Position numbers and translations under genes: made by a program. From Actinomycetota bacterium (GTDB taxonomy: Bacteria > Actinomycetota > Nitriliruptoria > Nitriliruptorales > Nitriliruptoraceae), in contig JAHWJY010000013.1 of NCBI GenBank assembly GCA_019348135.1, forward strand, positions 1 to 44,606: DNA of 44,606 nucleotides, in the 5' to 3' direction. The notes below the pieces were generated by a model. That model did not search any database and was not told where the DNA came from. It saw only the letters and a list, made by a program, of their open reading frames with translations. This document shows positions 15,904-23,914 of this stretch, one piece after another (the stretch's first letter is position 1; each line of letters opens with the position of its first letter).

Positions 15904-15936
15904 CGGCTCCGGCCCCCTCCTCGGGGGCCGGAGCCG
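15904..15936. terminator. bidirectional terminator hairpin between converging operons
   Basis: A 14-base perfect stem (left arm 15904-15917, right arm 15923-15936) encloses a TCCTC loop, followed by GTTCT on the plus side. It lies between the stop of the ABC ATPase (plus, 15883) and the stop of the methyltransferase (minus, 15949). The stem is very GC-rich and the T tract short, as is common in this kind of genome. Confidence 0.85.
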
Positions 15937-15948
15937 TTCTGCGGGGAG

Positions 15949-16617
15949 TCAGTGCTCCCGGCGACCGACGAGGAGCGCCGAGAAGAACGTCTTCCAGGCG
16001 ACGTCCGGCGTGGCGAACCCGGCGGACCGGAGCCACGCGAGGTGGTCGGACACGGGGTGGAACGGGTGGTCGTGGGCGTGACGGTCCTTGGGGTCGCGCG
16101 AGCGCGCGATCAGCTGCGAGCGGACGCGCCGGTACCGCGGCTCCCACCCGTCCGGGCTGCCGAGATGGTCGAGGTTGAAGAACCAGCCGCCGGGGGTGAG
16201 GGCGTCGTGCACCGTGCGGTACAGGCGCTCGATGGCGTCGGCGGGGAAGTGGTGGACCATGCGGGACGTGGTGATGACCTGCGCCGGCGGGAGGTCGAGC
16301 GCATCAGGTCGTGAGGCATCCGCCTGCCGGAAGACGACGCGGTCGCCGAAGGACGCCAGCCGCGTCCGCGCCGCCTCCTCCATCGGCTCCGACGCGTCGA
16401 TCCACACCCCCTCGGCCGCGGGGAAGGCGGTGAGGAACGCCTCGAGGTAGGCGCCCGGACCGGCCCCGAGGTCGATCACACGCTCGACCGCGAGATCATC
16501 GTCGGCGACGAGCCCCACGCTGATGCTCCGTGGGAGCCGCAGGACGTCCTCGATCACGTCCTGGCCGATCCACTCCGCGACGTACTCCGGTGACGCCCAG
16601 CTGTGTCGCTCATCCAC
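15949..16617 (-). CDS. class I SAM-dependent methyltransferase
   Basis: GTG 16617 follows GAGGAG. The 222-residue product has motif I VIDLGAGPGAYLEAFL, the acidic loop WIDASEP, motif post-II with QADASRPDAL, and a later PGGWFFNLDHLG. The methyl acceptor cannot be read from the sequence; small molecules are usual for this size. It lies 11 bases after the dehydrogenase gene and forms with it a two-gene operon behind operator C. The end WKTFFSALLVGRREH is typical of Methyltransf_11/25 proteins. Confidence 0.85.
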   Translation of the reverse strand: MDERHSWASPEYVAEWIGQDVIEDVLRLPRSISVGLVADDDLAVERVIDLGAGPGAYLEAFLTAFPAAEGVWIDASEPMEEAARTRLASFGDRVVFRQADASRPDALDLPPAQVITTSRMVHHFPADAIERLYRTVHDALTPGGWFFNLDHLGSPDGWEPRYRRVRSQLIARSRDPKDRHAHDHPFHPVSDHLAWLRSAGFATPDVAWKTFFSALLVGRREH

Positions 16618-16628
16618 GGCGGTGCTCC

Positions 16629-17453
16629 TCAGCGCAGGTCGTGCAGGTCGTCGACCGAGAGCTCGGCCATCAGGTCGCGCAGCGTCCGGACCAGCGGCAC
16701 GTCGACGTCGACGCCGTCGGCGAGTTCGAGCGCGCTGTCCAGGTCCTTCTGCGGCCACCGCAGGCGCTGCTGGTCCCACTCGAGCAGCACGCGGTTGCTG
16801 CCGCTGCCGATGGCGGCGGCGGCACGCAACCGGGCGGGATCCGCGCCGAGCGCACGACCGAGCCGCAGCGCCTCCACGTCGGCGCGGATGGCCGCCCACA
16901 GCAGGATGTTGTTGACCATCTTGCCGATCTGGCCCGTCCCGGTAGGGCCGAGATGGCTCACGTTGGTGGCGAAGGCCGAGAGCGCGCCGCGGCAGACGCC
17001 GAGCGCCGCCTCCTCGCCACCGCAGAAGAGCGTGAGCATGCCGGCCTCGGCGCCGCGCTCGCCGCCGACCATCGCGAGGTCGAGGACGTGGACGTCGTGG
17101 TCCTGCCCCTCAGCGGCGAGCGTCGCGCAGGTGTCGGGGCGGACGGACGCGCAGATCGCGACGACGGCCCCCGGTCGCGCGCCGGCGAGCACGCCCCGGT
17201 CCCCCCGCAGGACGTCGACCGTCTGCGCGTCGTCGACGACGGCGACCAGGACGAGGTCGCTCCGGCCCGCGAGGTCCATCGGGTCGTCGGCCGCCTCGGC
17301 GCCGAGGTCCGTGAGCGCCCGCCGGTTGGCCTCGTCGGGCTCCAGCACGACGACGGGCCAGCCCCGCGCCCGCAGGTGGCGGCCGACCGGACCTCCCATG
17401 CGCCCGGCGCCGATCAGGCCGACCGTCTCGATAGGGCGTGGTGGCGTGGTCAT
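16629..17453 (-). CDS. NAD(P)-dependent 3-hydroxyisobutyrate dehydrogenase-family protein
   Basis: The 274-residue protein starts at ATG 17453 with a GGAG Shine-Dalgarno. The N-terminal Rossmann motif is VGLIGAGRMGGPVGRHL. The catalytic lysine lies in GQIGKMVNNILLWA, and the all-helical C-terminal half follows. Relatives are beta-hydroxyacid dehydrogenases such as 3-hydroxyisobutyrate, tartronate-semialdehyde and phenyllactate-type enzymes. The family's usual substrate motif near residue 120 reads DLAMVGGERGAEAG here instead of D-A-P-V-S-G-G, so the substrate may be unusual. It is divergent from the solute-binding protein gene, with operator C between them. Confidence 0.85.
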   Translation of the reverse strand: MTTPPRPIETVGLIGAGRMGGPVGRHLRARGWPVVVLEPDEANRRALTDLGAEAADDPMDLAGRSDLVLVAVVDDAQTVDVLRGDRGVLAGARPGAVVAICASVRPDTCATLAAEGQDHDVHVLDLAMVGGERGAEAGMLTLFCGGEEAALGVCRGALSAFATNVSHLGPTGTGQIGKMVNNILLWAAIRADVEALRLGRALGADPARLRAAAAIGSGSNRVLLEWDQQRLRWPQKDLDSALELADGVDVDVPLVRTLRDLMAELSVDDLHDLR

Positions 17454-17500
17454 GGGCGTCTCCGATGCCGCGGAGGAAACCATCGCTCGCGCAACGGTTT

Positions 17501-17515
17501 TATGGTAAGACCATA
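17501..17515. promoter_or_regulatory. FCD/GntR-type operator C (dehydrogenase and solute-binding protein, divergent)
   Basis: TATGGT-AAG-ACCATA is a perfect 15-base palindrome. It is identical to site A read on the opposite strand. It lies 47 bases upstream of the dehydrogenase start (17453, minus) and 72 bases upstream of the lipoprotein start (17588, plus). The right flank CTACGGG resembles the flank of site A. Confidence 0.8.
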
Positions 17516-17587
17516 CTACGGGAAGCGCGGATCGGGGAGCAGCGCGGGAGCGCGGGGCACCGGTCCCGGACGAAGCGGGAGAACATC

Positions 17588-18805
17588 GTGGAGAAGACCA
17601 GATTGCGTGCACGCGCCGGGCTGGCGGCCCTGGCCGGACTGGCGCTCATCGCGAGCGCTTGCGGGTCCGAGCCGCCCACGTCCTCGGGAGCGGACGGCGG
17701 CACCGGCGACGATGCGACGGCGACCGAGGCGGCGACGACCCCTGATGAGGGCACCGAGAGCGAAGCTGCCCAGAGCGGGGGCAGCGACGCGATGGACAAC
17801 TCGGCGGCGCTCGAGGAGGTGTACGCCCAGCTGGAGGGTCTCGAGGGCGAGGATCGCACCGCGAAGCTCGTCGAACTGGCTGACGAGGAGGAAGGGCTGA
17901 ACATCTACAGCTCGACCAACCTCGATGATGCCGAGCCCCTCCTCGCGGCGTTCGAGGACAAGTTCGACATCGAGCCGAACTACTACCGCGCATCGTCGTC
18001 GGACGTGCTGCAGCGGATCCTTCAGGAGAACGACGCCAACTACGCCGGCAACGACGTCCTCATGGCGAACGGCCCCGAGATGGCGCTCGCCGATCGTGAG
18101 GGGCTGTTGCTGCCGCTCACCTCGCCGGCCACCGAGGACATCATCGAGGCCGGCGTGTTCGACACGTGGGCGTCGGTCTACGTCAACACCTTCATCGCCG
18201 CGTGGAACACCAACGAGGTCACCGACCCGCCCGCGACGTGGGAGGAGCTCCTCACGGACTTCGACGGGCTGCTCGCGATGGAGCTCGGCGACTGGGACTG
18301 GTTCGCGACCATCACCAACCGGTACTTCATCGAGCAGCAGGGGATGACCGAGGAGGAGGTGGTCGAGATGTTCAAGGAGGCGGCGCGGGACGCCCGCATC
18401 GTCGACGGCCACACCCTCATGGCCGAGCTCGTCGTCGCCGGCGAGTACGACGCCGGGACGTCGCTGTACCACCACCGGGTCGCGGAGTTCATCGACGAGG
18501 GTGCGCCGATCCAGTGGGAGCCGCCGCTCAAGCCGATGATCCTGCGGCCGAACGGCGTGGGCATCATGAAGGCGGTGCAGAACCCGGCGACCGCGCTGCT
18601 CTGGACCGAGTTCCTGCTCACCGACGCGCAGACGATCCTCGCCGAGGACTTCCGTGGGCCCGCCTCGACTGCGGTCGAGGGTGGCATCCCCGAGGAGTAC
18701 GAGCCCATCCTCGTCGACATCGACGCCATCACCGATGAGCGCGACAAGTGGGAGGGTCTCTGGGAGGAGATCGTGTCGCAGTCCGGCCAGCCGGTCATCG
18801 AGTGA
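17588..18805 (+). CDS. ABC transporter solute-binding lipoprotein (family 1)
   Basis: GTG 17588 follows GGGAG. The 405-residue protein has a lipoprotein signal peptide ending LALIASAC, with lipidated C25, and an acidic low-complexity linker to about residue 75. The binding domain begins GLNIYSSTNLDDAEPLLAAF, the FbpA/thiamine-binding-like pattern. It probably delivers substrate to the fused permease and ATPase at 13015-15883, which lack their own binding protein. No iron-binding double-tyrosine motif is obvious, so iron is not established as cargo. Expression should follow operator C. Confidence 0.88.
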   Translation: MEKTRLRARAGLAALAGLALIASACGSEPPTSSGADGGTGDDATATEAATTPDEGTESEAAQSGGSDAMDNSAALEEVYAQLEGLEGEDRTAKLVELADEEEGLNIYSSTNLDDAEPLLAAFEDKFDIEPNYYRASSSDVLQRILQENDANYAGNDVLMANGPEMALADREGLLLPLTSPATEDIIEAGVFDTWASVYVNTFIAAWNTNEVTDPPATWEELLTDFDGLLAMELGDWDWFATITNRYFIEQQGMTEEEVVEMFKEAARDARIVDGHTLMAELVVAGEYDAGTSLYHHRVAEFIDEGAPIQWEPPLKPMILRPNGVGIMKAVQNPATALLWTEFLLTDAQTILAEDFRGPASTAVEGGIPEEYEPILVDIDAITDERDKWEGLWEEIVSQSGQPVIE

Positions 18806-18824
18806 TCCACGCTGACCGCTGCCG

Positions 18825-20099
18825 GTGACCGACGGCAGCGAGCGATCCGACGGGAGGCCGCCACGCTGGACGTGGCGGCCTCTCGTCCCCATCTACGTGT
18901 GCGTGGCGCTCTTCGCGGTGGGAGAGCAGGCGTTGCATGTGCTCGTCTCCCCGTACCTGGCCGAGGGACTCGGGCAGGGAACGGGGGTCATCGGCGTCGT
19001 CCTCGCCGTCTTCGGTGGAGCGTCGCTCCTCTCCCGCGTCCCCGTCGGTGCCATCTACCGCTTCGATCGTGCCCTGCCGATGCTCGTGGCGGGGGGCCTC
19101 CTGTGCACGCTGGCGTTCGCGTTCGTGCCGCTGGTCGGACACCCGGTGCCCTTCGCCGGGCTGATGGCGTTGGACGGGCTGGGGTGGGCGATCGTGACCA
19201 CCACGCAGCTCGCGCTCCTCGTCGCCACGCGCCCGGCGGGCCTCCCGACCGCCGCCGCGATGGCGTGGTACTCCGGCTCGCAGGGCATCGGCAACGCCCT
19301 CGGCGGCGTCAGCGCCGGCTTCCTGGCGGACACGTTCGGGTACGCGCCGGCGTTCCTGGCTCTCGCGGCGATCCCCCTGATCGCGACGCTCGTGATGGTG
19401 CGAGCCTTCCGACGCCAGTCCCGGGCGGGGCTCGTGAACGCGCCGCAGACCGACGGGCTGTCGCCGCGTGGACACGCGGGGATCCTCCGGGCCATCCGTG
19501 GCATGCCGCCGATCGTCTGGGCCGGCGTCGTGATCATGGTCTACATCAACTTCATGAGCGGGCTGCTCAACACGATCCATCCCGTCTTCGCACTGGCCGC
19601 GGGCCTGTCGCTCACCCAGATCGGCACGCTGGCCTCATGCCGCTCGATCGCGTCGTCCGTGGTGCGCTTCGCGTCCGGGCCGATCTTCTCCCGCACCGAC
19701 CGACGCGTGTCGCTGACGTTCCCGCTGGCGGTCCTGAGCGCCTCGGCGGTCGTGCTCCTGCCGTCGGTGCCGTCCTCGTTCCTGTTGCAGATCCCGCTCT
19801 TCCTCATGGTCGGCCTGTCGCGCGGGCTCCTCCGCATCACCGGCTCCGCCGATGCGTTCGACGGGGTCGCGGACGACGAGCGGGCGCACGGCATGACCGC
19901 GGCGGTGCTCCACGGCGGCCTCGACCTCGGCAAGATCGTCGGACCCGCGCTGGGGGGCGGCGTCGCCTCCGTCATCGGGCTGAGCGCGACCTTCCGCGTG
20001 CTCCCGGTGGCGCTCCTGACCCTCTACCTGGTGCTCGTCACCGCGGCGCGGCGGCGGGAGGCGGGAGGCCTAGCGGCCGACGAGCCGCAGCCCCAGTGA
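18825..20099 (+). CDS. MFS transporter (copy 1)
   Basis: The 424-residue protein has 12 predicted helices. It starts at a GTG 19 bases after the lipoprotein stop, with a weak Shine-Dalgarno, and is probably in the same operon. Characteristic stretches are ALFAVGEQALHVLVSPYL and GAIYRFDRALPMLVAGG. Aligned by eye, it shares many positions with the MFS protein at 23905-25104. The last 30 bases overlap the 3' end of the convergent aldo/keto reductase gene. It may export or import an aromatic acid or intermediate. Confidence 0.87.
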   Translation: MTDGSERSDGRPPRWTWRPLVPIYVCVALFAVGEQALHVLVSPYLAEGLGQGTGVIGVVLAVFGGASLLSRVPVGAIYRFDRALPMLVAGGLLCTLAFAFVPLVGHPVPFAGLMALDGLGWAIVTTTQLALLVATRPAGLPTAAAMAWYSGSQGIGNALGGVSAGFLADTFGYAPAFLALAAIPLIATLVMVRAFRRQSRAGLVNAPQTDGLSPRGHAGILRAIRGMPPIVWAGVVIMVYINFMSGLLNTIHPVFALAAGLSLTQIGTLASCRSIASSVVRFASGPIFSRTDRRVSLTFPLAVLSASAVVLLPSVPSSFLLQIPLFLMVGLSRGLLRITGSADAFDGVADDERAHGMTAAVLHGGLDLGKIVGPALGGGVASVIGLSATFRVLPVALLTLYLVLVTAARRREAGGLAADEPQPQ

Positions 20100-21041
20100 T
20101 GACTTCCGCTCGCCCCTGAACGCGCCGATCGGCGCGACCTCGTCGATGCGCGCGAGCACGTCCTCGCCGAGGTCCACGTCGAGCGCCCCGAGGTTGTCCT
20201 CCAGGTACGACCGGCGGGAGCTGCTCGGGATGGGCACGACGTCACGCGTGAGGAGCCACGCGATCGCCAGCTGCGGGAGCGTGCATCCCACATCGCCGGC
20301 GATCGCCGCGAGCTCGTCGACGATGCGGAGGTTGTGGGCCCGGTGCCGGTCGTGCATCCGCGACTGCTTCGGGAGGCGGTTGCCTGGCGGCAGGTCGTCC
20401 GGTGTCCGGACCCGGCCGGTCAGGAGCCCGATCCCGAGGGGGCTGTAGGCGACGAAGGTCGTGCCCAGCGCACGGCACGCCGGCAGGACGTCCTCCTCGA
20501 CCTCGCGTGCGGCGATGGAGTACTCGCTCTGGACGGCGGCCACCGGGTGGACATCCCACGCCCGCCGCAGCGTGGCGACGGTGACCTCGGAGAGGCCGAG
20601 CTGCGCCACCTTGCCGGCCTCCACGAGCGCGGCCATCGCGCCGACGGACTCCTCGATCGGCACATGAGGGTCCACACGGTGGAGGTAGTACAGGTCGATG
20701 CGGTCGGTACCGAGGCGCTCGAGGCTCGCGTCACACGAGCGCCGGATGTGGTCGGGGCTCCCGTCGACGGGCTTCGCGTCACGGCTCGATCCGACGAACC
20801 CCACTTTGGTCGCGACGGTCACCTCGTCGCGTCGGCCGGCGATGGCCGTGCCGACGAGACGCTCGTTGTGCCCCTTGCCGTACTTGTCGGCCGTGTCGAG
20901 GAAGGTGATGCCCGCATCCAGCGCGGCTCGGAGGACCGACAGCGACTCCTCCTCGTCCCGCCCCGGATGCGACATGGACATGCACCCGAGCCCCAGCACG
21001 CTGATGGCCCGCCGGGCGGGGCCGAGGGTGGTCGTCCTCAC
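20070..21041 (-). CDS. aldo/keto reductase
   Basis: The GTG at 21041 overlaps the stop of the isochorismatase-like gene (GTGA). The 323-residue product carries the AKR tetrad: Asp and Tyr in FLDTADKYGKGHNE, Lys in VTVATKVGF and His in YYLHRVDP. The NADPH-binding end reads PIPSSSRRSYLEDNLGAL. It looks like the AKR11/12 or AKR13 type of broad-specificity aldehyde reductases. It is the last gene of the ThDP-enzyme operon and might reduce an aldehyde made by the ThDP enzyme. Confidence 0.9.
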   Translation of the reverse strand: MRTTTLGPARRAISVLGLGCMSMSHPGRDEEESLSVLRAALDAGITFLDTADKYGKGHNERLVGTAIAGRRDEVTVATKVGFVGSSRDAKPVDGSPDHIRRSCDASLERLGTDRIDLYYLHRVDPHVPIEESVGAMAALVEAGKVAQLGLSEVTVATLRRAWDVHPVAAVQSEYSIAAREVEEDVLPACRALGTTFVAYSPLGIGLLTGRVRTPDDLPPGNRLPKQSRMHDRHRAHNLRIVDELAAIAGDVGCTLPQLAIAWLLTRDVVPIPSSSRRSYLEDNLGALDVDLGEDVLARIDEVAPIGAFRGERKSSLGLRLVGR

Positions 21042-21685
21042 GTCGTGTCCTTCGTCGGCGGAGGGCTGCTCCGGTCCAGCATCTCGATGATCTCGTCGGT
21101 GGTGCGGACGCGCGCGAGGCGGGGCAGGATCTCGTCAAGCAGGAGGTCGCGCTGCGGCTGCCGCCCGGTGCACCCGTCGCGGACCACGACCACGTGGAGG
21201 TCGAGGTCGCGGGCGGCGTAGGCGGTGGCGGCGATGCCCACGTGCGTCGATCCGCCGGCCAGGAGAACCGTGTCGACGCCGCGCGTGCGGACCGCCAGCT
21301 CGAGATGCGTCTGGAAGAACGCGTTCCACCGGTGCTTCGGGATCACCTCGTCCGTCTCGGCGGGGCCGAGCTCCCGGAGGATCCGGCGGCCGGCGGCCCC
21401 GTGGCCGTACGTGGCCGGCGGTGGCTCGTGGCGGCCGTACGGTCGGTGGTGCCGGTCCACGTCCGTCAGCGTCCGGCCGTAGTCGACGCCGGTGGGGTGG
21501 TGGTCGGCGACGGCGTGGAACACCGGGACGCTCCGGTCGCGGCAGGCGTCGGCGAGCCGGACGAGGACGGGGATGGCGCCCGCCTCCTCGGCGGCCTCGC
21601 GGTAGCCCTCGAGGAGGTCGAAGAGCACGAGCGCGGTGGCTTGCGGGTCGAGGGCATCGCGGTCGACGCGGTCGGGGGAGGTCAC
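21038..21685 (-). CDS. isochorismatase-fold hydrolase lacking the catalytic cysteine
   Basis: The 215-residue product starts at a GTG overlapping the methyltransferase stop (GTGA). D23 (VLFDLLEGY) and K117 (PKHRWNAFFQT) of the isochorismatase triad are present. The position usually filled by Cys is Gly (GGSTHVGIAATAYAA, G150). True isochorismatases such as EntB and PhzD also read His-x-Gly here and do not use cysteine, whereas nicotinamidases and N-carbamoyl amidohydrolases need it. It is therefore unlikely to be an amidase. It might cleave a vinyl-ether-type or other substrate in the ThDP operon's pathway. Confidence 0.82.
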   Translation of the reverse strand: MTSPDRVDRDALDPQATALVLFDLLEGYREAAEEAGAIPVLVRLADACRDRSVPVFHAVADHHPTGVDYGRTLTDVDRHHRPYGRHEPPPATYGHGAAGRRILRELGPAETDEVIPKHRWNAFFQTHLELAVRTRGVDTVLLAGGSTHVGIAATAYAARDLDLHVVVVRDGCTGRQPQRDLLLDEILPRLARVRTTDEIIEMLDRSSPPPTKDTT

Positions 21686-22146
21686 CGCGGTCGCCGCGGG
21701 AGCCACCGCGGCACGTGCTCGCGGTAGTCGAGGTACGCCTGTCCGAAGAGCTCGGTCAGGCGCTCCTCGTCGCGTCGCGCGTGGCGGTCGAACCAGGGGA
21801 TGTTCCCGACGAGGGCCAGCGCGGCCAGGGGCGAGCGCGTCGTGAGCGTGAGGCCGGTGAGGAAGACGAGGTGCCCCAGGTACATGGGGTTGCGCGTCCA
21901 GGCGTACGGGCCGGTGTCGACCAGGCGCTCGGGGGGCGGGCCGCTCTGTCCCGGCCCGCCGCCGCCGCGGGCGTTGCGGTAGTCGCCGGCCCACCGGTAC
22001 TGCGCGTAGCCCCACAGGAGGAGAAGGGTCCACCGGAGGTCGACGCGACGTCGCGCCGCGACCTGCTCGAGGGCGACCACGGCCGGTGTCGTGACGAAGT
22101 TCCGTCGTGAGGTCGACGTGACGAGCCGGCGCAGGGGGCGGTTCAT
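21682..22146 (-). CDS. membrane methyltransferase, ICMT/phospholipid-methyltransferase family
   Basis: The 154-residue protein starts at ATG 22146, overlapping the ThDP-enzyme stop (ATGA). It shows the family signature VDTGPYAWTRNPMYLGHLVF and the C-terminal YLDYREHVPRWLP (consensus Y-x-x-Y-x-x-x-V-x-R-x-x-P). It has 3 or so hydrophobic segments. Bacterial members are mostly uncharacterised, with some linked to lipid or isoprenoid-type methylation. Why one is embedded in an aromatic-acid operon is unclear. It may act on a hydrophobic carboxylate. Confidence 0.83.
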   Translation of the reverse strand: MNRPLRRLVTSTSRRNFVTTPAVVALEQVAARRRVDLRWTLLLLWGYAQYRWAGDYRNARGGGGPGQSGPPPERLVDTGPYAWTRNPMYLGHLVFLTGLTLTTRSPLAALALVGNIPWFDRHARRDEERLTELFGQAYLDYREHVPRWLPRRPR

Positions 22147-23873
22147 CGGTACTGGCACACGACGTCGACGAGCGCCGGCTGGCCCGTCGAGGCGACGATG
22201 TCGGCGGCGCGCCGGACGGCGTCCTGCACCTCTTCCGGGTCGTCGATGGGGCCCTCGGCGTACCAGCCGAACCCCCGTGCCACCTGGGCGAAGTCCGGTG
22301 CGGGACCGTCGATCTCCATGCCGATCGCGGCCCGCTCCATCGGGGTGCCGCGCTGCCGCGCCATGCGCTCCTGGTGCTCCCAGTCGTTGTAGTACGCGCG
22401 GTTGTTGTACATGACGGCCAGCATGGGGATGCGGTGGGCGGCGGCGACCCACAGCGCGCCGGGGTCGAACATCAGGTCGCCGTCCGGCTGGAGGTCGACG
22501 ACGAGCCGGCCGTGGTCCCGGTGGGCGAGCGCGACACCGAGCGAGATCGAGATCTGCGTCGCCGTGCCGAGGCTCCGGCCGGGGTGGCGGTAGCCACGGT
22601 CGAAGTCCCAGAGCCGCTTGGCCCAGTCGTTCGCCGTGCCGGCGGTGAGGACCCAGTCGTGGTGCCGGATCACCTCCCAGACGTCGCTCGCCAGGCGGGA
22701 GGTCGCGACCGGGCGCAGGTCCCGGTCGGCGTCGGCCTGCTCCTGCCACCCTCGCCATGTGGCGTCGTGGAGCTCGGTGCAGCGCCGCGCCCACGCCCCG
22801 CGGTCGCGACCGCCGGACGCCACCAGCTCGCGGCACAGGTCGAGCAGTTGCGGCAGGGCCACGGCGGTGTCGGCCGTGACCTGGATGTCGGTCTCGTGCA
22901 CCTGGGCGAAGTCGTGCGACCAGGCGGAGATGCCGAGGTCGTTGAAGCCGAGGTCGAGGACGGTCGCGCCCTCGGCGATCCGCGAGGTGATCCGTCGCGT
23001 CACCTTGTCGAGGCGCTGGGTGGGCTTGCCGAAGTCCTTCACGTCGAGGAAGAGCACGCAGTCGGCCTCGTCCAGCGCGTCCGTTCCGGTCACGTTGAGC
23101 GGGTGCCGGTTGGGGAAGTTGTGCCGCCACTCCGTGTCGACGACGCCGATGCCGACCAGCTCCGCCAGCTCCACGAGGAGGTCGAAGGCGGCCGGATCGC
23201 GACCGGCGTAGCCGGCGACGAGCACCGGTCGCTCGGCCTCCGTGAGTGCCTCGGCGAGCCGGCGCAGGGCCGACGGCTCGGGAGCGATCGGCGATGGCAC
23301 CCCCAGGCGGGAGAAGTCGGGGAGCTGCTCGTCGCCTTCGAGCTCGTCCTCCTGCAGGCCAGCGTCGAGCGCGACGTAGACGGGTCCCGCCGGATGCTCG
23401 CGCGCGATGCGGTTGGCGCGGGCGATGACCTCGGGGACCGCCCGGACCGAGAACGGCTGGTCGTCGAACTTCGTGTAGTCGCGGACGGCGCTGCCCTGCA
23501 CGTTGGCGCTGTGGATCCAGTCGATGTTCGGACGACGGCGGTCCTGGTCCATCGGGCCGGCCCCGCCGAGGACGACGACGGGCGCCCGGTCGATGTAGGC
23601 GTAGTAGATGCCCATCGTGCCCTGGAGCAGCCCGACGAGGTCGTGGAGGACGACGGCCATCGGTTCACCGCTGGCCTTGGCGTAGCCGTGCGCCAGCCCG
23701 ACCGCGATCTTCTCGTGAGGCACCAGGATCATCTCGGGATCGACGTTGCCGCCGTAGTTCACGAGCGAGTCGTGCAGGCCCCGGAACGATGACCCGGGGT
23801 TCAGGGCGACGTAGCGGAACCCGCAGGCCTTGATGGCGTCGACCATGAGGTCGGACCCGTAGCGACGATCCAC
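22143..23873 (-). CDS. thiamine-diphosphate-dependent enzyme (acetolactate synthase/benzoylformate decarboxylase-like)
   Basis: GTG 23873 was chosen because GGGAGG lies about 5 bases upstream; an ATG at 23900 would overlap operator D. The 576-residue protein has three ThDP-enzyme domains. The N-terminal PYR domain carries the catalytic Glu E54 (VPHEKIAVGLAHGYA). A central domain follows. The C-terminal PP domain has PDGDLMFDPG and ends at NNRAYYNDW, the cofactor-binding GDG...NN motif in the form PDGD...NN. No FAD-binding signature of acetolactate synthase is clear. It probably decarboxylates or ligates a 2-keto acid. It leads a four-gene overlapping operon behind operator D. Confidence 0.87.
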   Translation of the reverse strand: MDRRYGSDLMVDAIKACGFRYVALNPGSSFRGLHDSLVNYGGNVDPEMILVPHEKIAVGLAHGYAKASGEPMAVVLHDLVGLLQGTMGIYYAYIDRAPVVVLGGAGPMDQDRRRPNIDWIHSANVQGSAVRDYTKFDDQPFSVRAVPEVIARANRIAREHPAGPVYVALDAGLQEDELEGDEQLPDFSRLGVPSPIAPEPSALRRLAEALTEAERPVLVAGYAGRDPAAFDLLVELAELVGIGVVDTEWRHNFPNRHPLNVTGTDALDEADCVLFLDVKDFGKPTQRLDKVTRRITSRIAEGATVLDLGFNDLGISAWSHDFAQVHETDIQVTADTAVALPQLLDLCRELVASGGRDRGAWARRCTELHDATWRGWQEQADADRDLRPVATSRLASDVWEVIRHHDWVLTAGTANDWAKRLWDFDRGYRHPGRSLGTATQISISLGVALAHRDHGRLVVDLQPDGDLMFDPGALWVAAAHRIPMLAVMYNNRAYYNDWEHQERMARQRGTPMERAAIGMEIDGPAPDFAQVARGFGWYAEGPIDDPEEVQDAVRRAADIVASTGQPALVDVVCQYR

Positions 23874-23899
23874 CCTGCCCTCCCGTGGCTCCCGGCGCA

Positions 23900-23914
23900 T
23901 ATGGTCATACCATA
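23900..23914. promoter_or_regulatory. FCD/GntR-type operator D (ThDP-enzyme operon)
   Basis: TATGGT-CAT-ACCATA is a perfect 15-base palindrome. It lies 26 bases before the ThDP-enzyme start and overlaps the stop codon of the MFS gene (TGA at 23907-23905) and its last two sense codons. It thus marks an internal promoter between these two same-strand genes. Confidence 0.78.

Noticed and set aside
13015-18805. Ferric iron importer (FbpABC)
   Set aside because: The permease and ATPase fit that fold, but the binding protein lacks an obvious iron-binding tyrosine pair and the genes lie in an aromatic-acid regulon, so no iron role is claimed.
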